Shown here: in pieces, positions 45,291 through 58,649 of the stretch
How positions within the stretch are numbered: the first letter of the stretch is position 1
Layout of the letters: each line of letters begins with the position of its first letter
Assembly (NCBI GenBank): GCA_019055375.1
Contig: JAHQIW010005374.1
Location: forward strand, 124,001-188,000
Direction: 5' to 3'
DNA: 64,000 bases
Origin: Parelaphostrongylus tenuis
Taxonomy: Eukaryota > Nematoda > Chromadorea > Rhabditida > Metastrongylidae
Notes under the pieces: model-generated
Seen by the model: the letters and a program-made list of their open reading frames with translations, nothing else
What the model was told of the DNA's origin: nothing
The model's database searches: none
Program-made: the position numbers and the translations under genes

Positions 45291-45729
45291 CAAATGGTTT
45301 ACCACCTAGTCGTAGCTGGGAGGTGTTCCTGGGTGTCGTACCGCGAAGTACACCGGGGAGTTCACTCCTCCCCACCACCCAGCAGGGCCACCAAAGCTGA
45401 GAACGAGCTTGAAGTTTCCATTTGGAAAGCCCAGCTAAAAGTAAACCGTACCAAGAAAGACTGCCGTTTTGTTGACTACTAGTAGCAAGATGGTAATCTC
45501 CTTCTGATCCACAAAAGCCAGCGATTACCCTAGTGTGGTGACGACCTAAAAAAGTTCTTGCTAGGCTTACCTCGAAGCACCAGGAACAAAGCAGATAAAT
45601 CAGCACATTTTGATGTGATGGGATTCGCACCATTTGTGGAGACGGACCGTCCAAGTATCCAAATATGCCAATTACCACTTTCAACCCCAAAAATTTTTTA
45701 TCAACTCGTGCGATAGGCTCAATCAACAT

Positions 45730-48660
45730 TGAAAATGGTATTGATTGATTATGCCGGGGTTAAAGGAAGGTTGGTTTACAATATACTATGGCGAGAAGCC
45801 TAGCGTTGTTCAATCACTCGGGGCGGTTTTTGCTTGTGGACATGGGGAAGTTGAATTAGGTACATATGAAACTTCACCTTCATCACATTCACGAGATTGT
45901 AGGCCAATATAGTAATTGGTGGACCTATTTTCTATAAATATCGACACTGATCACGAAATGTGCCACTTCGCTTGACTGCAGCAGATTGGTCATATCGTTT
46001 TGATTTTCTCAGGATATCGAGAAAACGAAGCCGATGAAACGCGAGCCACTGTTCAACGAAGAAATTTCATATCAACTGGGTGTTTGTTTGATAAGGAAAT
46101 AGCCTGATGAACACCAATAGTTTTCCACTTCTTGGAGATATGGAGCATATTGTAATCATTTATTGATAGAGAAATTTCGATTTTACGAAAATTTTGCCGC
46201 AACGAAAATCAGATTTATTGATGGAGAGAATACCTTTAGCCTAACAAATGCCCACGTATCCTAGAAACCACGCTTTTCAATACTAAAGTGAAGCCGTTTG
46301 GAAAAGAACGTACAATCGACCATTATTGGGCATTTCTATTTCCTGTCTATAACATGCACAGCTCTCAGAAGGAACCTATATGGGGGGAGCGGGGGCGGAG
46401 GGTGGCGGTAGGGGTAGCATTTAGTCGTAGTAAACTTTGATAGAATTTGCATCCATCGATTTGAAGATAAGTTCTTGAGAAAAAAAACGTAATCCAGACC
46501 CCTATTTCTCAAATAATTTACTAATATTGAGGAATTTATGCTCGAAAAATTATTTCAGTAGCCAACCTCTTCCACATTCAGCATCAACTAACAACAATTT
46601 ACCTTTATTTAAACGTTAGCACCGTTCAACAGCTTGCCCTTTTGCTTTAAGCTTATACTTCCTACTTACGATCAACATTGAGTACTTCCTGCTTTTCCTG
46701 CTTCTTCAGTACACTATTAGTAGTACTTCAATAACTCGAGACTTGGTGTATCTAAAACCGGGCTTGGTTTCTGGAGTGGCCTCCTCGGTGTAGCACGAAG
46801 AGAATATCCGTTTCAGAGACCAGTTAGTTATGCCTTTATTGGAACTTCGCAGCAAGTTTTGCTGCTAGCCATATGGTAGAGTTTACATGATGGGTGCACT
46901 TAATTGTCCAAAAAGATGGTATATTACCGAGAAGATTTCTGTAGAATTTTTAGTGATAAGAGCAACCATGTATCCTAACAATCTGTACTTTTTTTTTCAT
47001 TACGAAAATGACAATTTTTGGAAAATGAGCATATTCCAACTCTTGTTGCGAGTTTGTTGACTGTCTTGTGACCGTGAAACCTTCTTTCTAACCCATCATT
47101 CGCCCGATTGTCATAGTTACTTATGTGTTCTATAATTAACTGCCAAACGTCGAGTACGTACAATTCGTAGAAGTCGATTGATTTCTCGTCTTGAGCATTA
47201 TGTGTACATTCTAATTTTACATCTATACACGGAGAGCTACTCCGTGACGCAAAATATCTGGCAGCCTTCTGCATACGCAAGGTGTATCATGCCCACGATC
47301 CGCTAGTATAATTCGTGTGTGGATTACAGTAATAGGTTAGCGAAAAAGTTCTGAGAAAATGCTTGTAAAACATTTACTTATGCACCTATTGCACCTGAAC
47401 AAAGACAAAACCGAGAGTGAAAGTACTTACCTTCAACTTCAAGCACTTCCTACCACCTATCCGGCAAAATATCGATTCCGTGAGCATAAAATTGATTAAC
47501 TGATTGATGCGTTCACTTGCCACCGATGTATTTGAACCCAACAGCTATTCGTGCATCATCAACAACCTAATTTGTTCGTTTGCTAATTCCATCTGCAATT
47601 AGGTAGATAATTTACATACCAATCAACGCGGGAGAAGACGGGCTTTCAAATGAGCCCGAAAACACAGAAAATGGCCGAAAACCAAAAAAGGTACAAGCAT
47701 TTTCCCAGAACCTTTTCTCTAACCTATTTTACTTGAGCGTATCTAACCCCTCGGGAGAGAAATAGCAGTCGCTGCGCGAAGCGCAAATCGCAAAGCCGTG
47801 AGTGATTCTCCACATTTAATTTAGCTTTTTTCCTCCTTTTGGGAGAGAATTTTTGAATTTTCCTTCTACTTGAATGTATCACGATCACTCTACACGCTCG
47901 TATGCTTTTGGAGAATGCATAGCTCTTACGTGTGAAGGAAAACTGTAACTCACTGGGAAATCTTACTGTCTGTCAATTGTAATAAGTTGTAAAGTTGTAC
48001 AGAAAAATTCACAGTATAAATCTTTGAGTTTAGATAATCCTCATTGAATACAATATCAAAACTAATCACAGTGACTGGAACTCAGAAAACAATGAGTAGT
48101 TGGTCAAAAATGGTGATGCTCCTGCATGTGACACTATTTCGTCGACAACTCTCACTAGTTTTTAGATTATTACTCCACTTCAGAAGTTGGGAATTGAATA
48201 GAAACATAGAACACATTTTTTACTAACGTTCTATAGATATTTATTTCTATGCATATATTTTTCATAACAACCGTTATTCGGCGTTGCAACCATTGAAACT
48301 GAACATGTCCGCTCATTTTGCATATTTTACGCACTAATTCACTTGTTAGCCCTTAAGGCAATTCTTTGCACTTCCCTAAAGTTCTAACCTCTCGAAATAA
48401 CACCATTGTGATCATATAGAAGTGGTTTAGGCCGTCTACCGATAAACCACAAACCTGGTCCGCTCAACTGCATCCTATAGTATTCTCCTTCACCTTTAAC
48501 GCTTCGATACATAGACTTTGTTGGTTTTCGCAAATTATTTGAAGTCCATATATGCAAAGAGGAGTCGAACCTTTTGCGTTGCGAAAGAAGATTGCACAAA
48601 AGGCCACGGGCTTCTCTAGAAACTAATAAGTGCTGCGTGCTTCTCGTTTGTTGATTGTTG
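45730..48660. other. Intergenic stretch, no recognised feature
   Basis: AT-rich with a short G-rich patch near 46385-46425. No gene, RNA or clear repeat is recognised. Confidence 0.45.
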
Positions 48661-49128
48661 TCACTCGAAACTCACTGTCTCCAAATGTGCTTTCGGAAGT
48701 GATTCACTGAGAAAGTCGTGAGTCAATTGGTGCTTCAAAAATTCCACAGAAGAGAGAACCTTCGAAACTTCAGCCAGTATTGTACCGTCGCCCAATCTTT
48801 CCAAGAGAACACCGATGAAAAGATAGTCGGTGAGTTGGTCGTATAAGGTGTCGTCACCGACATTCCTACCACACTCTCTGATGACGATGGGAGGTATTAA
48901 GAGAAAAGTAAGGGTGAAGGTGCAGAAAACCAATCGACTCTTGCGAACTGTACATGCCCGATATTTGGAGGTCAAAGAATATCTATGGCGATCGGACGAG
49001 TAATGACTAGAAAAGACGATCTCATTATTACAAATTGTGCGGTAAGAATACGTAATAAGAGTGGAAACATGTTCATTTTCAAAAGAATGCCGCTTTTCAT
49101 TTGAAAAATAGGGCTTTTTGAGACACAT
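48661..49128 (-). other. 155-codon open frame with a hydrophobic segment, status open
   Basis: The longest unbroken frame outside the RTE. It has one membrane-like segment (LVFCTFTLTFLLIPPIVI) followed by a polar region. No family is recognised and no splice partner was found. A frame this long is somewhat unlikely by chance, so it may be an exon of an undetected gene. Confidence 0.25.
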
Positions 49129-49129
49129 G

Positions 49130-50400
49130 GGTGTTCTTCTCCTCGTTAATGTAATAAATTATAGCAAATACCTATGGAAACCTCCTAGAATATATGTTAT
49201 TTTTTCGCTGCGATGCAGTGTTTCGACTATCTAAATTTAACCATATGATTAGCAACAAAACCCGCTGTGAAGTTCCAGCAGCGTGTTAACTACCTCGAAA
49301 GCGTTTTTCTCCTCGTTAATACAGCAAATGATGACTTCTTCTCCAATAGCTGACTGAAATCTCTCTTCTCAAGCTATCGAATCGCTACTATTATTTAGTG
49401 GGAAAGCAGGAAGTACTACCTGTTTTTTTGTAAGACGTACAGTTCCAACGGATCATGAGTTGTTGACCATATGATTATTTGCGAGCAAAGGTAATTTATC
49501 GTTGACTGATATTGATTGTGTGAGCTGTTGATTGTCGAATACTAAGATTAGAAAATCTACAACAGGTGAAAAGTTCCGAAAAATCCAGCAAAGAAGATGC
49601 ACCTTCTCGAAGAAGTACTCCACAGTTTGATGAATACGCGCTATATCAATGCTTACGCCGAGAACATACTAGCCCTTTCATATAAATTATTTCCAAAAGT
49701 CATGCATTGTAGAAAATGTATTCCCGAATTACAATCTTACAATCTTGTTGGAAGGAATGTGAAAGCAGAGTTGAGTTTGCATTATTATCAAAATGACATA
49801 GCTTTCATTTCGCAATGAAGGATTTTTGAGATAAATGGGTGTCGTTTTTGCTACATGTACGCTTCTAGAACTTCCTTCAGAGATGATCTAACTTTTCGTA
49901 GCGATAGTGTTTTCCTGCAAAATTCTACGATGTAGCTGTCAAAAAAAAAAACGGGCTGCGAACCTCAAACAACGAGCTAACAATTTATCCGGTAGCGAAG
50001 CGTAATCTTTTCTTCATTAGTAGAGCTTTCTGCGAGAGTCAAAAAAACAAGCGCGGTATTAAGATCACCATCACTCATGTTATTAAATAATTGAGAAAAA
50101 ACGAACGAAAAGTTTGAAAAAAGTTCTAGTTATAGTGAAAATGAGTTCCTGTTGACATGGATGCACGGGTGGTTTTTCCTACGAAAACATAGCAAACTTT
50201 TTGACACATGCGCTTCATTTACACGGAAAGACTTTTTACAGATTTTGTTAGTGTTTTTCTTTCTTTTTGTGACGACAAAGTGCTACTAACGTATGAACTT
50301 CACTTGTAAGTATCAATAAACCCGTTGTGTAGTTCAACGGTAGGCTAACTACTTCGCGGCACGAAACGTAATACTCTTCTCGCTCTTACAACACTCAATA
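49130..50400. repeat. Three diverged copies of an unclassified repeat
   Basis: Segments around 49110-49330, 49810-50050 and 50170-50390 share a ...GGGTGT..., ...TTTTTCG(C/T)AGCGAT..., AACCCG(C/T)TGTG(A/T)AGTTC order. They end in a tRNA-like block (GTAGTTCAACGGTAGGCTAAC at about 50335). The copies are weakly conserved and their boundaries are uncertain. Confidence 0.4.
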
Positions 50401-53400
50401 AAAATTCTGCCTTAAAGCGTTTCAACCACACACAAAGTGGTCGAGATTTAAGTTACCGAATGATCACTGAAAGTTCATCGAAAAGTCTTCCACAGACCCC
50501 AGCCGAGTAAACTTAGGAAACCGAATGTGAGACATAATTTTATTCACTGCTACGACACAATAAATAGGACTTTTAGAAGGTAAGCACGTTATTGAGGTCG
50601 TCAATTTTAACTTTCTGAATAATTGGGAGAAATCCAGAAAATTTTCCTGCCTAAAGAAAAGCGCTTTCAAACAATCATGTACCAACACAGACACAGGCCA
50701 TCTAAATCGGGTTAGCATTTCCAATTTTTGCGAGCTTTATATAGCATTGAACGCAACATCTACGTTTTGGTTGGCTGGGTCTGGCTCTTTGGAGAACGCA
50801 TTTAGCTATCGGCTGGGAAGAAGAGCCTTCTGGTAAATTGCCGGCTTAGACCTGCTTTTTGAACTCGATGAAGTGGATTTTTCGCACACAGTGTTTGAAG
50901 GTTCTCTAAGCGTTCTTCAAGCATGCATGTGTGGCCAGGTAGAGGGGTAGTTGTATGTACCTACGTTATGAAATAAGATATTACGAAGCAAAGCAAAGAA
51001 GCAGAGTGATCAGAACAGATACCATTTACATGTCTCTATGTATATGAGCAATAGGTAGCCATCTGGTTCGTAAAATTCACACACCTCATTCCCCTGTTGT
51101 AACTGTGAACGCCTCGCTGTCGGAAACAGTGCGCTGCGAAAATCACTACGACTTCCTCCTGTACTTCTATCTAAGTACCATTGCGCCACTCATATTCTGT
51201 ATGGCTATCGATTGGCCTTTGTCCACTCTCTGCCAGACGGGTTTTTCAGTAGCCCGATTCTATTCCTCCTGCTCATCTCGGCCAACGTATGTTTCCCTTT
51301 GTAATCGACTCGTAGCTAGGGAGACACTAGTGTAGCATTTGTCGACGTAGAGGTGTCTGCCTTTATCCAGTGCCAGTATGTCATGCATTAGACTCATCAC
51401 AACACAATGCGCACAGCGCGTCTGCGAGATTTTCATGCACCTGAATATAATATCAAATTGTAAGTGTATTTTTCTCTACTACATAATTTGAGCAGTTCCA
51501 TCCAGTACTTGTGCTTTTTTGGGGTTGTAATGTCAAGAAACAATTCTTCCTTTGAATGGTACCATTTATTTCCCGACGCATCAATCTCTCGTATGTCTAT
51601 ATGCACCTTTGTAAACTCTTCTCGCAAGTTCCAACACCGAGCTCATTTTGTACAATCATTAGCATCCAACTCGCCCTGAACTACTGACAAAATACAAATA
51701 GGTCATGATAATCAAGAAACTATCCCTCGGCATTGCATCCGGCCCTAGAGTGCTTTCCAGAAGCCCTTTCACTGTTGAAGTGATCCTTGACATGTGGCAG
51801 GGCTCTCAACACTCGGGTACATGCACGAGCCATGCATGCCTTAAATTTCCAGCTCTTATCTTTGAACATAATGCTGCTAGAAGTAAAGCTTTCAAGCAAT
51901 TGGAAACACCACACCATGTTGCAGTGAAACAGTTTAAACTTGATAAATGAATTTGAAAGACTTTCAGATAGCTCACGAACATTGCCATGTACGTATTGTT
52001 CCTTATGGGCTGGTGAGCTAATAAAAGAAAAGAGAACTGAAGCGTTAGATTTCTCATCTATGAGTTACCTAACTTTTATGATTGTATTTTGGCTAATCAT
52101 TCGCAGTACCTTCTATTCGAGAACTTCCGAGTACTTTGGCACTTTCGCGACATATCATCTCTTGAAAGATATTTCTAATGGGACACACAGGCCAGCATGC
52201 AGCACCTCCACAGGTTCACTCCATTTCTGTTGGATTAATTAGCTGCGCAAAAGTTTTTTTTCCTGTTTTTTGCGATCATTCGATTGCTTGTTCCGCAACG
52301 TTGTGGTGCAGAGCGTTGCTCTTCGGAAATTCTACTCTGTATCCGTGATTTTTACAAAAATCATTTACCGAACAAGCTAGCTCACTGATTAGGATTTTGG
52401 TTTAGAATCGCTTATCACAACTTGAATTGGTTTAATGATTGAGAATTATCAAATGGGATTTGCGTATTTGAAAAACACTGATATAGGGAAATATAAGTTG
52501 AAGATTACTAGTAAATGTTACAACAGCATTTTTGCACGATAGACTATTAATTCATGTAGTAAATAGCATTACATATGTGAATGGTACAAATATAGCGACA
52601 GAGAAAAATCTACAACTCTGTCATTATCGCAGCTTCTGCTTTTTCAGACATCAAAAAATTAATGTCCATTGTGAAAAGACTAATAAGATAAGTTCACAAA
52701 GCCCCTTTCCAGTTCAATTTCTTCAATTTCTCGTAAACGATTCAAGAGGATCTAAAAACGTTATGAACCGATTTGCGCGAAAACTTGAATAGTCATAACC
52801 CATAGTTGTTCTAAAAGCATTGGTGTTAATGATTAATTTCATGGTGTCACAAAATTACTACATTTTCAATAATTGGCAGAAATGTTCGGTTACTAGGCAA
52901 CTTGAGAGTCTCAGAGCATTCTTATATTATTGGACATAAGACGGACTACTCCACCGCTCTAGAGATATGCATGACTTCTATGATTTCGTTTGAACATCTG
53001 TCTTCCTAAGATCTTTGTGACGAGCACCCTGTCGCCAAATTCAAGTGTTTTGCAGCTCATGTTGAGCTTTTTCAGTGTTATAACCATTCTATACCGTTTC
53101 GAGCATTAAACACTGATTGGACTGAAAAAACAATCAATTATCAATTATATTACAGGTCAATGATCTAACAAGAGAGAGAAACTTGTTGTGGTTAATTACT
53201 TTGGAGAATAGCTTCCACGAGCCTCACTTATCGTGTATGCTATGTTGACAAGTTATGGAACGGTTGAAAATATACACCGGAAGAGAATCCATGTGCCAAG
53301 ATAAACAGATCAAAAGAAAATAAGTCATATATGACGTGCTCAGCCTTTATACTCGTTTACGCGTTACTCATTCATCATTGATCTGTCGCAAGCCTGGTAA

Positions 53401-53520
53401 CAACTTTGGCGAAGTACGGCGAGGCGATCTTGACAAAAATCTTATTTAATAGGTTTCATTTGAATTTTAGTTGCTTACATATACGCCTGTAGCTAATTAC
53501 AAGTGTAGACAACGAATACG
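50400..53520. other. Intergenic stretch with one coding-like segment
   Basis: On the minus strand 51627-51440 reads EEFTKVHIDIREIDASGNKW and on through WMELLKLCSREKYTYNL without a stop. The composition looks like real protein, but no start or family is recognised. The rest of the stretch shows nothing. Confidence 0.25.
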
Positions 53521-53522
53521 TC

Positions 53523-53524
<2 letters not shown>

Positions 53525-53562
<38 letters not shown>

Positions 53563-53877
53563 ACTTCATTTTAAAAGTATATTATATATATATATATATA
53601 CAATATACTTTTTGAACACTATTGATCCGTCTTCAACCGTCATCGTTCGTGTTGCTTTTTATCATTTTACGGATCCCAGTACTTCTAACATTTATTTCGT
53701 TTTCTCATCTTCTTCTTGAACGTATAAAACACTGATAGAGCGAGTCTCTTTGCAATATCGAGAATAGTCTGGCGTTCCATAGGAGGTTGTTGTTGATTGC
53801 TGAAGAGAGTTGGAGGTGCGACTCGGCTCCACGCGCGCCACGACGAGCATCACAACCACTCAGCCACGACGCCCCGT

Positions 53878-53940
<63 letters not shown>
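53525..53940. repeat. Three (AT)n microsatellites around a family C repeat
   Basis: AT runs at 53525-53558, 53581-53600 and 53883-53939. Between the second and third lies the family C repeat. Artificial Tyr-Ile frames arise from the AT runs. Confidence 0.9.
53645..53885 (-). repeat. Repeat family C copy
   Basis: Shares CAATATCGAGAATAGTCTGG and CGACGAGCATCACAACCACTC with the copy at 3640-3895. It ends exactly where the third AT microsatellite starts, at the tRNA-like head end. Confidence 0.6.
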
Positions 53941-53942
<2 letters not shown>

Positions 53943-54099
53943 CATATATACCCGTACATCGGAACAACCAAGGACAGTAGCGATCTCTATTAGTTTTTTG
54001 GTTATGCTGTTGTCGCCTTTTACGCTTACCACTCTGGAGCGTCCCTTCAGCGCTGATATAAATTTTGCGTCTATTTATGTATTTTACACAAGTTAAAAA

Positions 54100-55360
54100 A
54101 TGTATTGAGTATTGCTGACTGTAGTACCGGTGTCAAAGCTCTAATGCACAAAATTGTACTAATTTTTCTTCCTCGAATTTGAATTGTTAATCATTTTACT
54201 ACTTAGGAGGGCCTCGTTAGCTCAATATTTTAAAATATCGCTTTCCTTTTTTGCTTTCGTTTGACTTTCCCCTTTTTTGATGAAGAATTGTTCTCCATAG
54301 GACACTATATATTGTTAAAGACGACCGAGTTTATAAAAACTTGCGTATAGTTTTAATTATAAGAGAAATGCTTGTACCACTTCTAATAGATTAGTTTCGT
54401 GCTTTCACAAGCATACTCACTAACGAGAAGATGCGAACAACGTCTAGTCACGTCGTGATAATGCGTGTGAATGAGATATGAGTTCTATGAGTTCAATCTT
54501 CGCAAAATTTGCTATCGTTATCTCACTTACATCCAATTTCTTCAAACGCGGGGTTGAAGTTAGTCAGAATTTGATGTCCAGGGTGAAGAAAAGTATTGTT
54601 CGTTTCACTATGGAATCCGTCGAGTCCACCCGCTCCGTGTAACACTGAGTTCATTTACTGCATTTTCTAATGATAAGAACTAAATACTTCGGAGGATATG
54701 TGGACTCCCCCTTATTATTGAGTCACTGATGAAGTCATTAGAATTAACTAGATATGAGCTAGAAGATTATAGTGCTGATCGGAAATCAGAACTGTTTTCA
54801 GTAAGAGACGCCATACACTGCAATAACACTGTTTTGTTTCTCAAAACATTAATTATTTCTGCTATCTTTGCTGAGGCAAACGTTTGCCTTACTGTTCATG
54901 GTAAGGTAAGGTAACATATTCTATTTAATTGTAGTCCAACCTGGCTCGTTATAATTTGTACATGAATCATTTACATATTCGACTGATTTTGATCGATGTC
55001 TAATTTACTGACACATCAATGATGTTCATGTTCCCATGTAATTCGCTTGAATGTTCAACAGATGTGATTTGATATGATTTACTGGCATGACAAAGTTCGA
55101 ATGCTTAGCTCCCACAGTTCCATTAACAGCTCTTTATAAGCCGGATTGCGTTTGGGTAGAAAAATCACAGTTAAATTTGCAACTGATTTCTTCTTCTTGA
55201 TGGAGAATGAATTTACTTCAAATAATGGCATTCGTAGTCTTTTCTATTCGATCGGACAATGAACATCACAGAAATGTGTGAACGAACCGTTCAGATGCAT
55301 AACCACTTAGAAAGCCTTAAGTCTTTTTTCATTCTTGTTAGCACATGATATATTTAGAGA
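54100..55360. other. No recognised feature
   Basis: AT-rich sequence without recognisable gene, RNA or repeat. Confidence 0.5.
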
Positions 55361-55364
55361 GCTG

Positions 55365-55475
55365 TAATAACACAGTGGTTAGAGGTGCCTTGCAATATAC
55401 ACGATGTTGTAAGTTGGATCCCAGCGCAACGAGCTCACTGAGCCCTTCATCCCTCCGGGATCGGCAGAGTGATAC
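55365..55475 (+). repeat. SINE family A, head fragment
   Basis: CACAGTGGTTAGAGGTGCC with a following GGATCCCAGCG (B-box-like) and CTCCGGGATCGG match the first third of the family in plus orientation. Confidence 0.55.
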
Positions 55476-56307
55476 CACAGATATTTCAGAGAATAAATAC
55501 AAAGTTGGATTGCCGGTAATCGACCGATAGTCGCTACATTGATCAGATATATATTCAATCGTCTGCAATGATGCTTGAGCTTGAATGCGTGATCAATCTT
55601 TCAAGGGTTAACCAACACCAAATATGTCATCTTCATCACTACTATGTTTCTAATGGCCCAATTCACATAGCTGCTACGAGGCTTCATCATTCGAAGCCAC
55701 ACGAAAGAAAAGAACGGCCACTTCAAACTCAGAATCAAGATATCTGGTTCCTGCTTCAACAATTGAGCAAGAAATCATTGAAATATTTAGATTTGTGCCT
55801 GCAAGATACGGATTTCCATTATTTTGCCAAGCTGAAATTCTGAGTTTCTGGAATTTCATGAAGTGGCTTTTCCACTTTTATGCTGTAAAGAAAGTTTCGC
55901 ATTTCGAACATAGAGGGAGTTTAGCAAGTGCGAATACATAAAACAACATTTAGTGGTGTTCCCCAATGTATCGTTTACAGCCGCCGTACTTGCCTAAACG
56001 TTTCAAAAAGTCGAAGTTGTTTAATGCTCGTCTGAGGATTTGAATCCAGCAATTTTCAGAGTTGAAATTATGTTTTATAGAAGTTTGAATACCCTTAAAA
56101 CAATGAAACAAAGACTTTTTAAGAAGTAATGAACTCTATCAGTACTCTAGCAAAAGAGAAATCAATGCCTATCGTTGAAGAACCAGCGTCAGACGATATA
56201 TGTAAAGTCAATCGATAGCTCTCACCTGCAAAGCTGATTTGCGTAGATCAATGTGTGTTTCAAGGTTTCTTTGTATTTCTAGAGTTCAACGAACATTGAC
56301 GCAATTG

Positions 56308-56845
56308 ATATTCGTTTTTATTTAACCGCTTATGGCGATGGTATGATGTTTCAAATATATACTCATTGATGCAGAGCAATGTGCAAAACTTTTGCGTCAG
56401 GCGGGACTAGAACCCGCACCTCACTCTTTCCGGGGATGCGTGCTCTGTCCTTTACACTACTGCTGACAGATATTGGGTATTAAAGATCAAGTGATATTCG
56501 TTTACATTTAACCGCTTATGGTGGTGGTATGAGCGGCTAATAAAAACGAACCGCTTATGGTGGTGGTATGAGCGGTGTGTAAATAAAAACGAATATCATT
56601 TGATCTTTAATACCCAATGTCTGTCAGCGTGACAGGTTCAATGTGGAGACCGACTACCCGAGCCACGCCATTGACGGCTGGCGGCTGGCAGATGGTACGC
56701 TTTAGCGTAGAAAGAGCGATGTGCAAAATGGGCGTCAGTAGTGTAACGGATAGAGCACGCATTCCCGCAAAGAGTCAGGTGCAGGTCCTAGGCCCGCCTG
56801 ACGCAAAAGTTTTGCACATTACTCTGCATCAATGGGTATTTACGC
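56308..56845. repeat. Palindromic locus with two opposed family B tRNA-like elements
   Basis: A 41-bp inverted pair (56463-56503 and 56587-56627, two mismatches) encloses a short direct repeat AACCGCTTATGGTGGTGG (about 56510 and 56549). A further copy of that motif is at about 56325. Outside the arms sit a minus-strand tRNA-like block (56393-56462) and a plus-strand one (56727-56807) with its 130-bp upstream module. Confidence 0.7.
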
Positions 56846-57539
56846 ATTTCTTTTTTTTTCCAAATTGCACTACATCTTTACTGTAAAATTGACTCCCCGT
56901 TGCTTGCTACCATTATGATTTTTTCACTACTTAACAATGAGAATGTATCAGGTGTTTGTGTATGGGTGCTGGAATAAAGCACAGTAGTTTCCCATTGTTT
57001 AACATAAGACTCGATCGTTGCACTATCAGTTTCATTCTGTCTTACGGTTACCCGGCAATCGGATTCCCCGTATTCGTCATAATTCAAGCTATACAACGAA
57101 TATACTTAGCATGTTAAATAGCGTGAAAAAACGTATGATCTCGAGCACGAGATCGGGACCGCAGCGCCATCTGGTTGGAACTGGTACGCTACTCTAGGAG
57201 TGCTAACTCTTTCATAACTGGAAGGCCCTCTGAGATTTTCATTATATCAGGCATAATGCCGGTTTATGTATTGTAGAGATTACGTTTGATATTAGAATAG
57301 CTTCTCTAACAAATGTGATTATATTGTATATCACATTGATGCGCGTTTTTTTCGCTCTATCTTATGTCTCTAATGACGATATACTTGTTGTTTATTTCAT
57401 ATTTATTTTAGACTTGAAAGCATGTTGGTTGTTGCAAAAGTACCTGCGGTATGAAATGTTCAGTTTGATATGGATGGTAAGTAGCACAGACAATTCGCAA
57501 CATCAACAACATATCTGGCTCTGGAACCCTTAGATAGCG

Positions 57540-58430
57540 CGTAATACAAGTGTAGTTCGCGAAGTTTTGTAAAGAGAAGGAAAGCCTTGAAGAAGAGGAA
57601 CGTAATGGCCGGCTATGGGAAGTTGACAACGACCAATTGAGAGCAACTGATCCTCTTAAGACTACACGTGCTATTGCAGAATAACTTAACGCCAACCAAT
57701 CTACGGTCGTTCGCCGTTTGAAACGAATTGGAAAAGTGAAAATGCTCGATAAGTGGGTACTTTATGAACGCACCGAAAACCAAAAAACCGGCAACTGAAA
57801 TGTCGTCTTCTCTTATTCCACGCAACAACTGGGGGCCATTTCTCGATGGGATTGTGACGTACGACAAAAAGTGGATATTATACGAGAACTGGTGACGATC
57901 AGCTCAGTAACTGGAAAGAGAAAAGCTCTAAAGCTCTTTCCTAAGCCCAAGTTGCACCCGAAAAGTTTATGGTCATCATGTGGTGATCTGTCTCCGGCCT
58001 GATCCATTGCAGCTTTCTAAATGCCGGCCAAACCATTACATCTGAAAATTATGTTCGGTAAATCGATAAGATGGTCCGATAACTGTTACGCCTGCATCCA
58101 CCAATAGTCAAGAAAACAGCCCAGTCATTCTCCACGGCAAGATGCTGCCACACGTCAGCTTCAGAAGTCAAATTGAGTCATGAAGTTTAGGCCCAACTTC
58201 CATATTCGCTGGATCTCACGCTTATCGTCTAACAATTTTTCATGCATCTTGATAACTTCTTAGAGATAATGACGCCTTCACAATCAACAGAATGCAGAAA
58301 AAGCTTTCCATGACTTCTTAAATCCCGAGACACCGATCCTTATGCTACAGGAATATGCAAACTTATTTCTCGTTGGCAAAATTGTCTTGAATATAATGAC
58401 TTTCATTCTTATTGATAAGGAAGTTTCCGA
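57540..58430 (+). mobile_element. Decayed mariner transposase
   Basis: Translated in shifting plus frames, the segment follows mariner transposase order: STVVRRLKRIGKVKMLDKWV (N-terminal region), FLDGIVTYDKKW-like and LFPKPKLHPK blocks, a RPH.AQ-like block, YSPD-like remnants and a final LISRWQNCLEYN. Many stops and frameshifts break it. Terminal repeats were not located. Confidence 0.8.
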
Positions 58431-58649
58431 GCCCAGTTATCATGACCTGAAGCCCACGGTCTGAAACCGCCACTATTTTTGCATCGACCTAATAAATATC
58501 ACTAGTTCCTCGTATCGGTCAATGGGAATCGAATTATGTGAAGATCTACGTAACACCTCAAAGAGTATTGAAGTGACTTTGATTCTAAACCCCGTTTTAA
58601 CGAAATTGTTCCGCTCTCGTTAAACATGATAATTTCATTTTAGGGTTTT

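Noticed and set aside
45280..45729. 149-codon minus-strand open frame as a gene
   Set aside because: It begins well (FLGLKVVIGIFGYLDGPSP) but contains likely splice-like motifs with an intron too short to be real, and no family is recognised. Left unannotated.
53471..54096. Tyr-Ile-rich open frames on both strands
   Set aside because: Products of the AT microsatellites.
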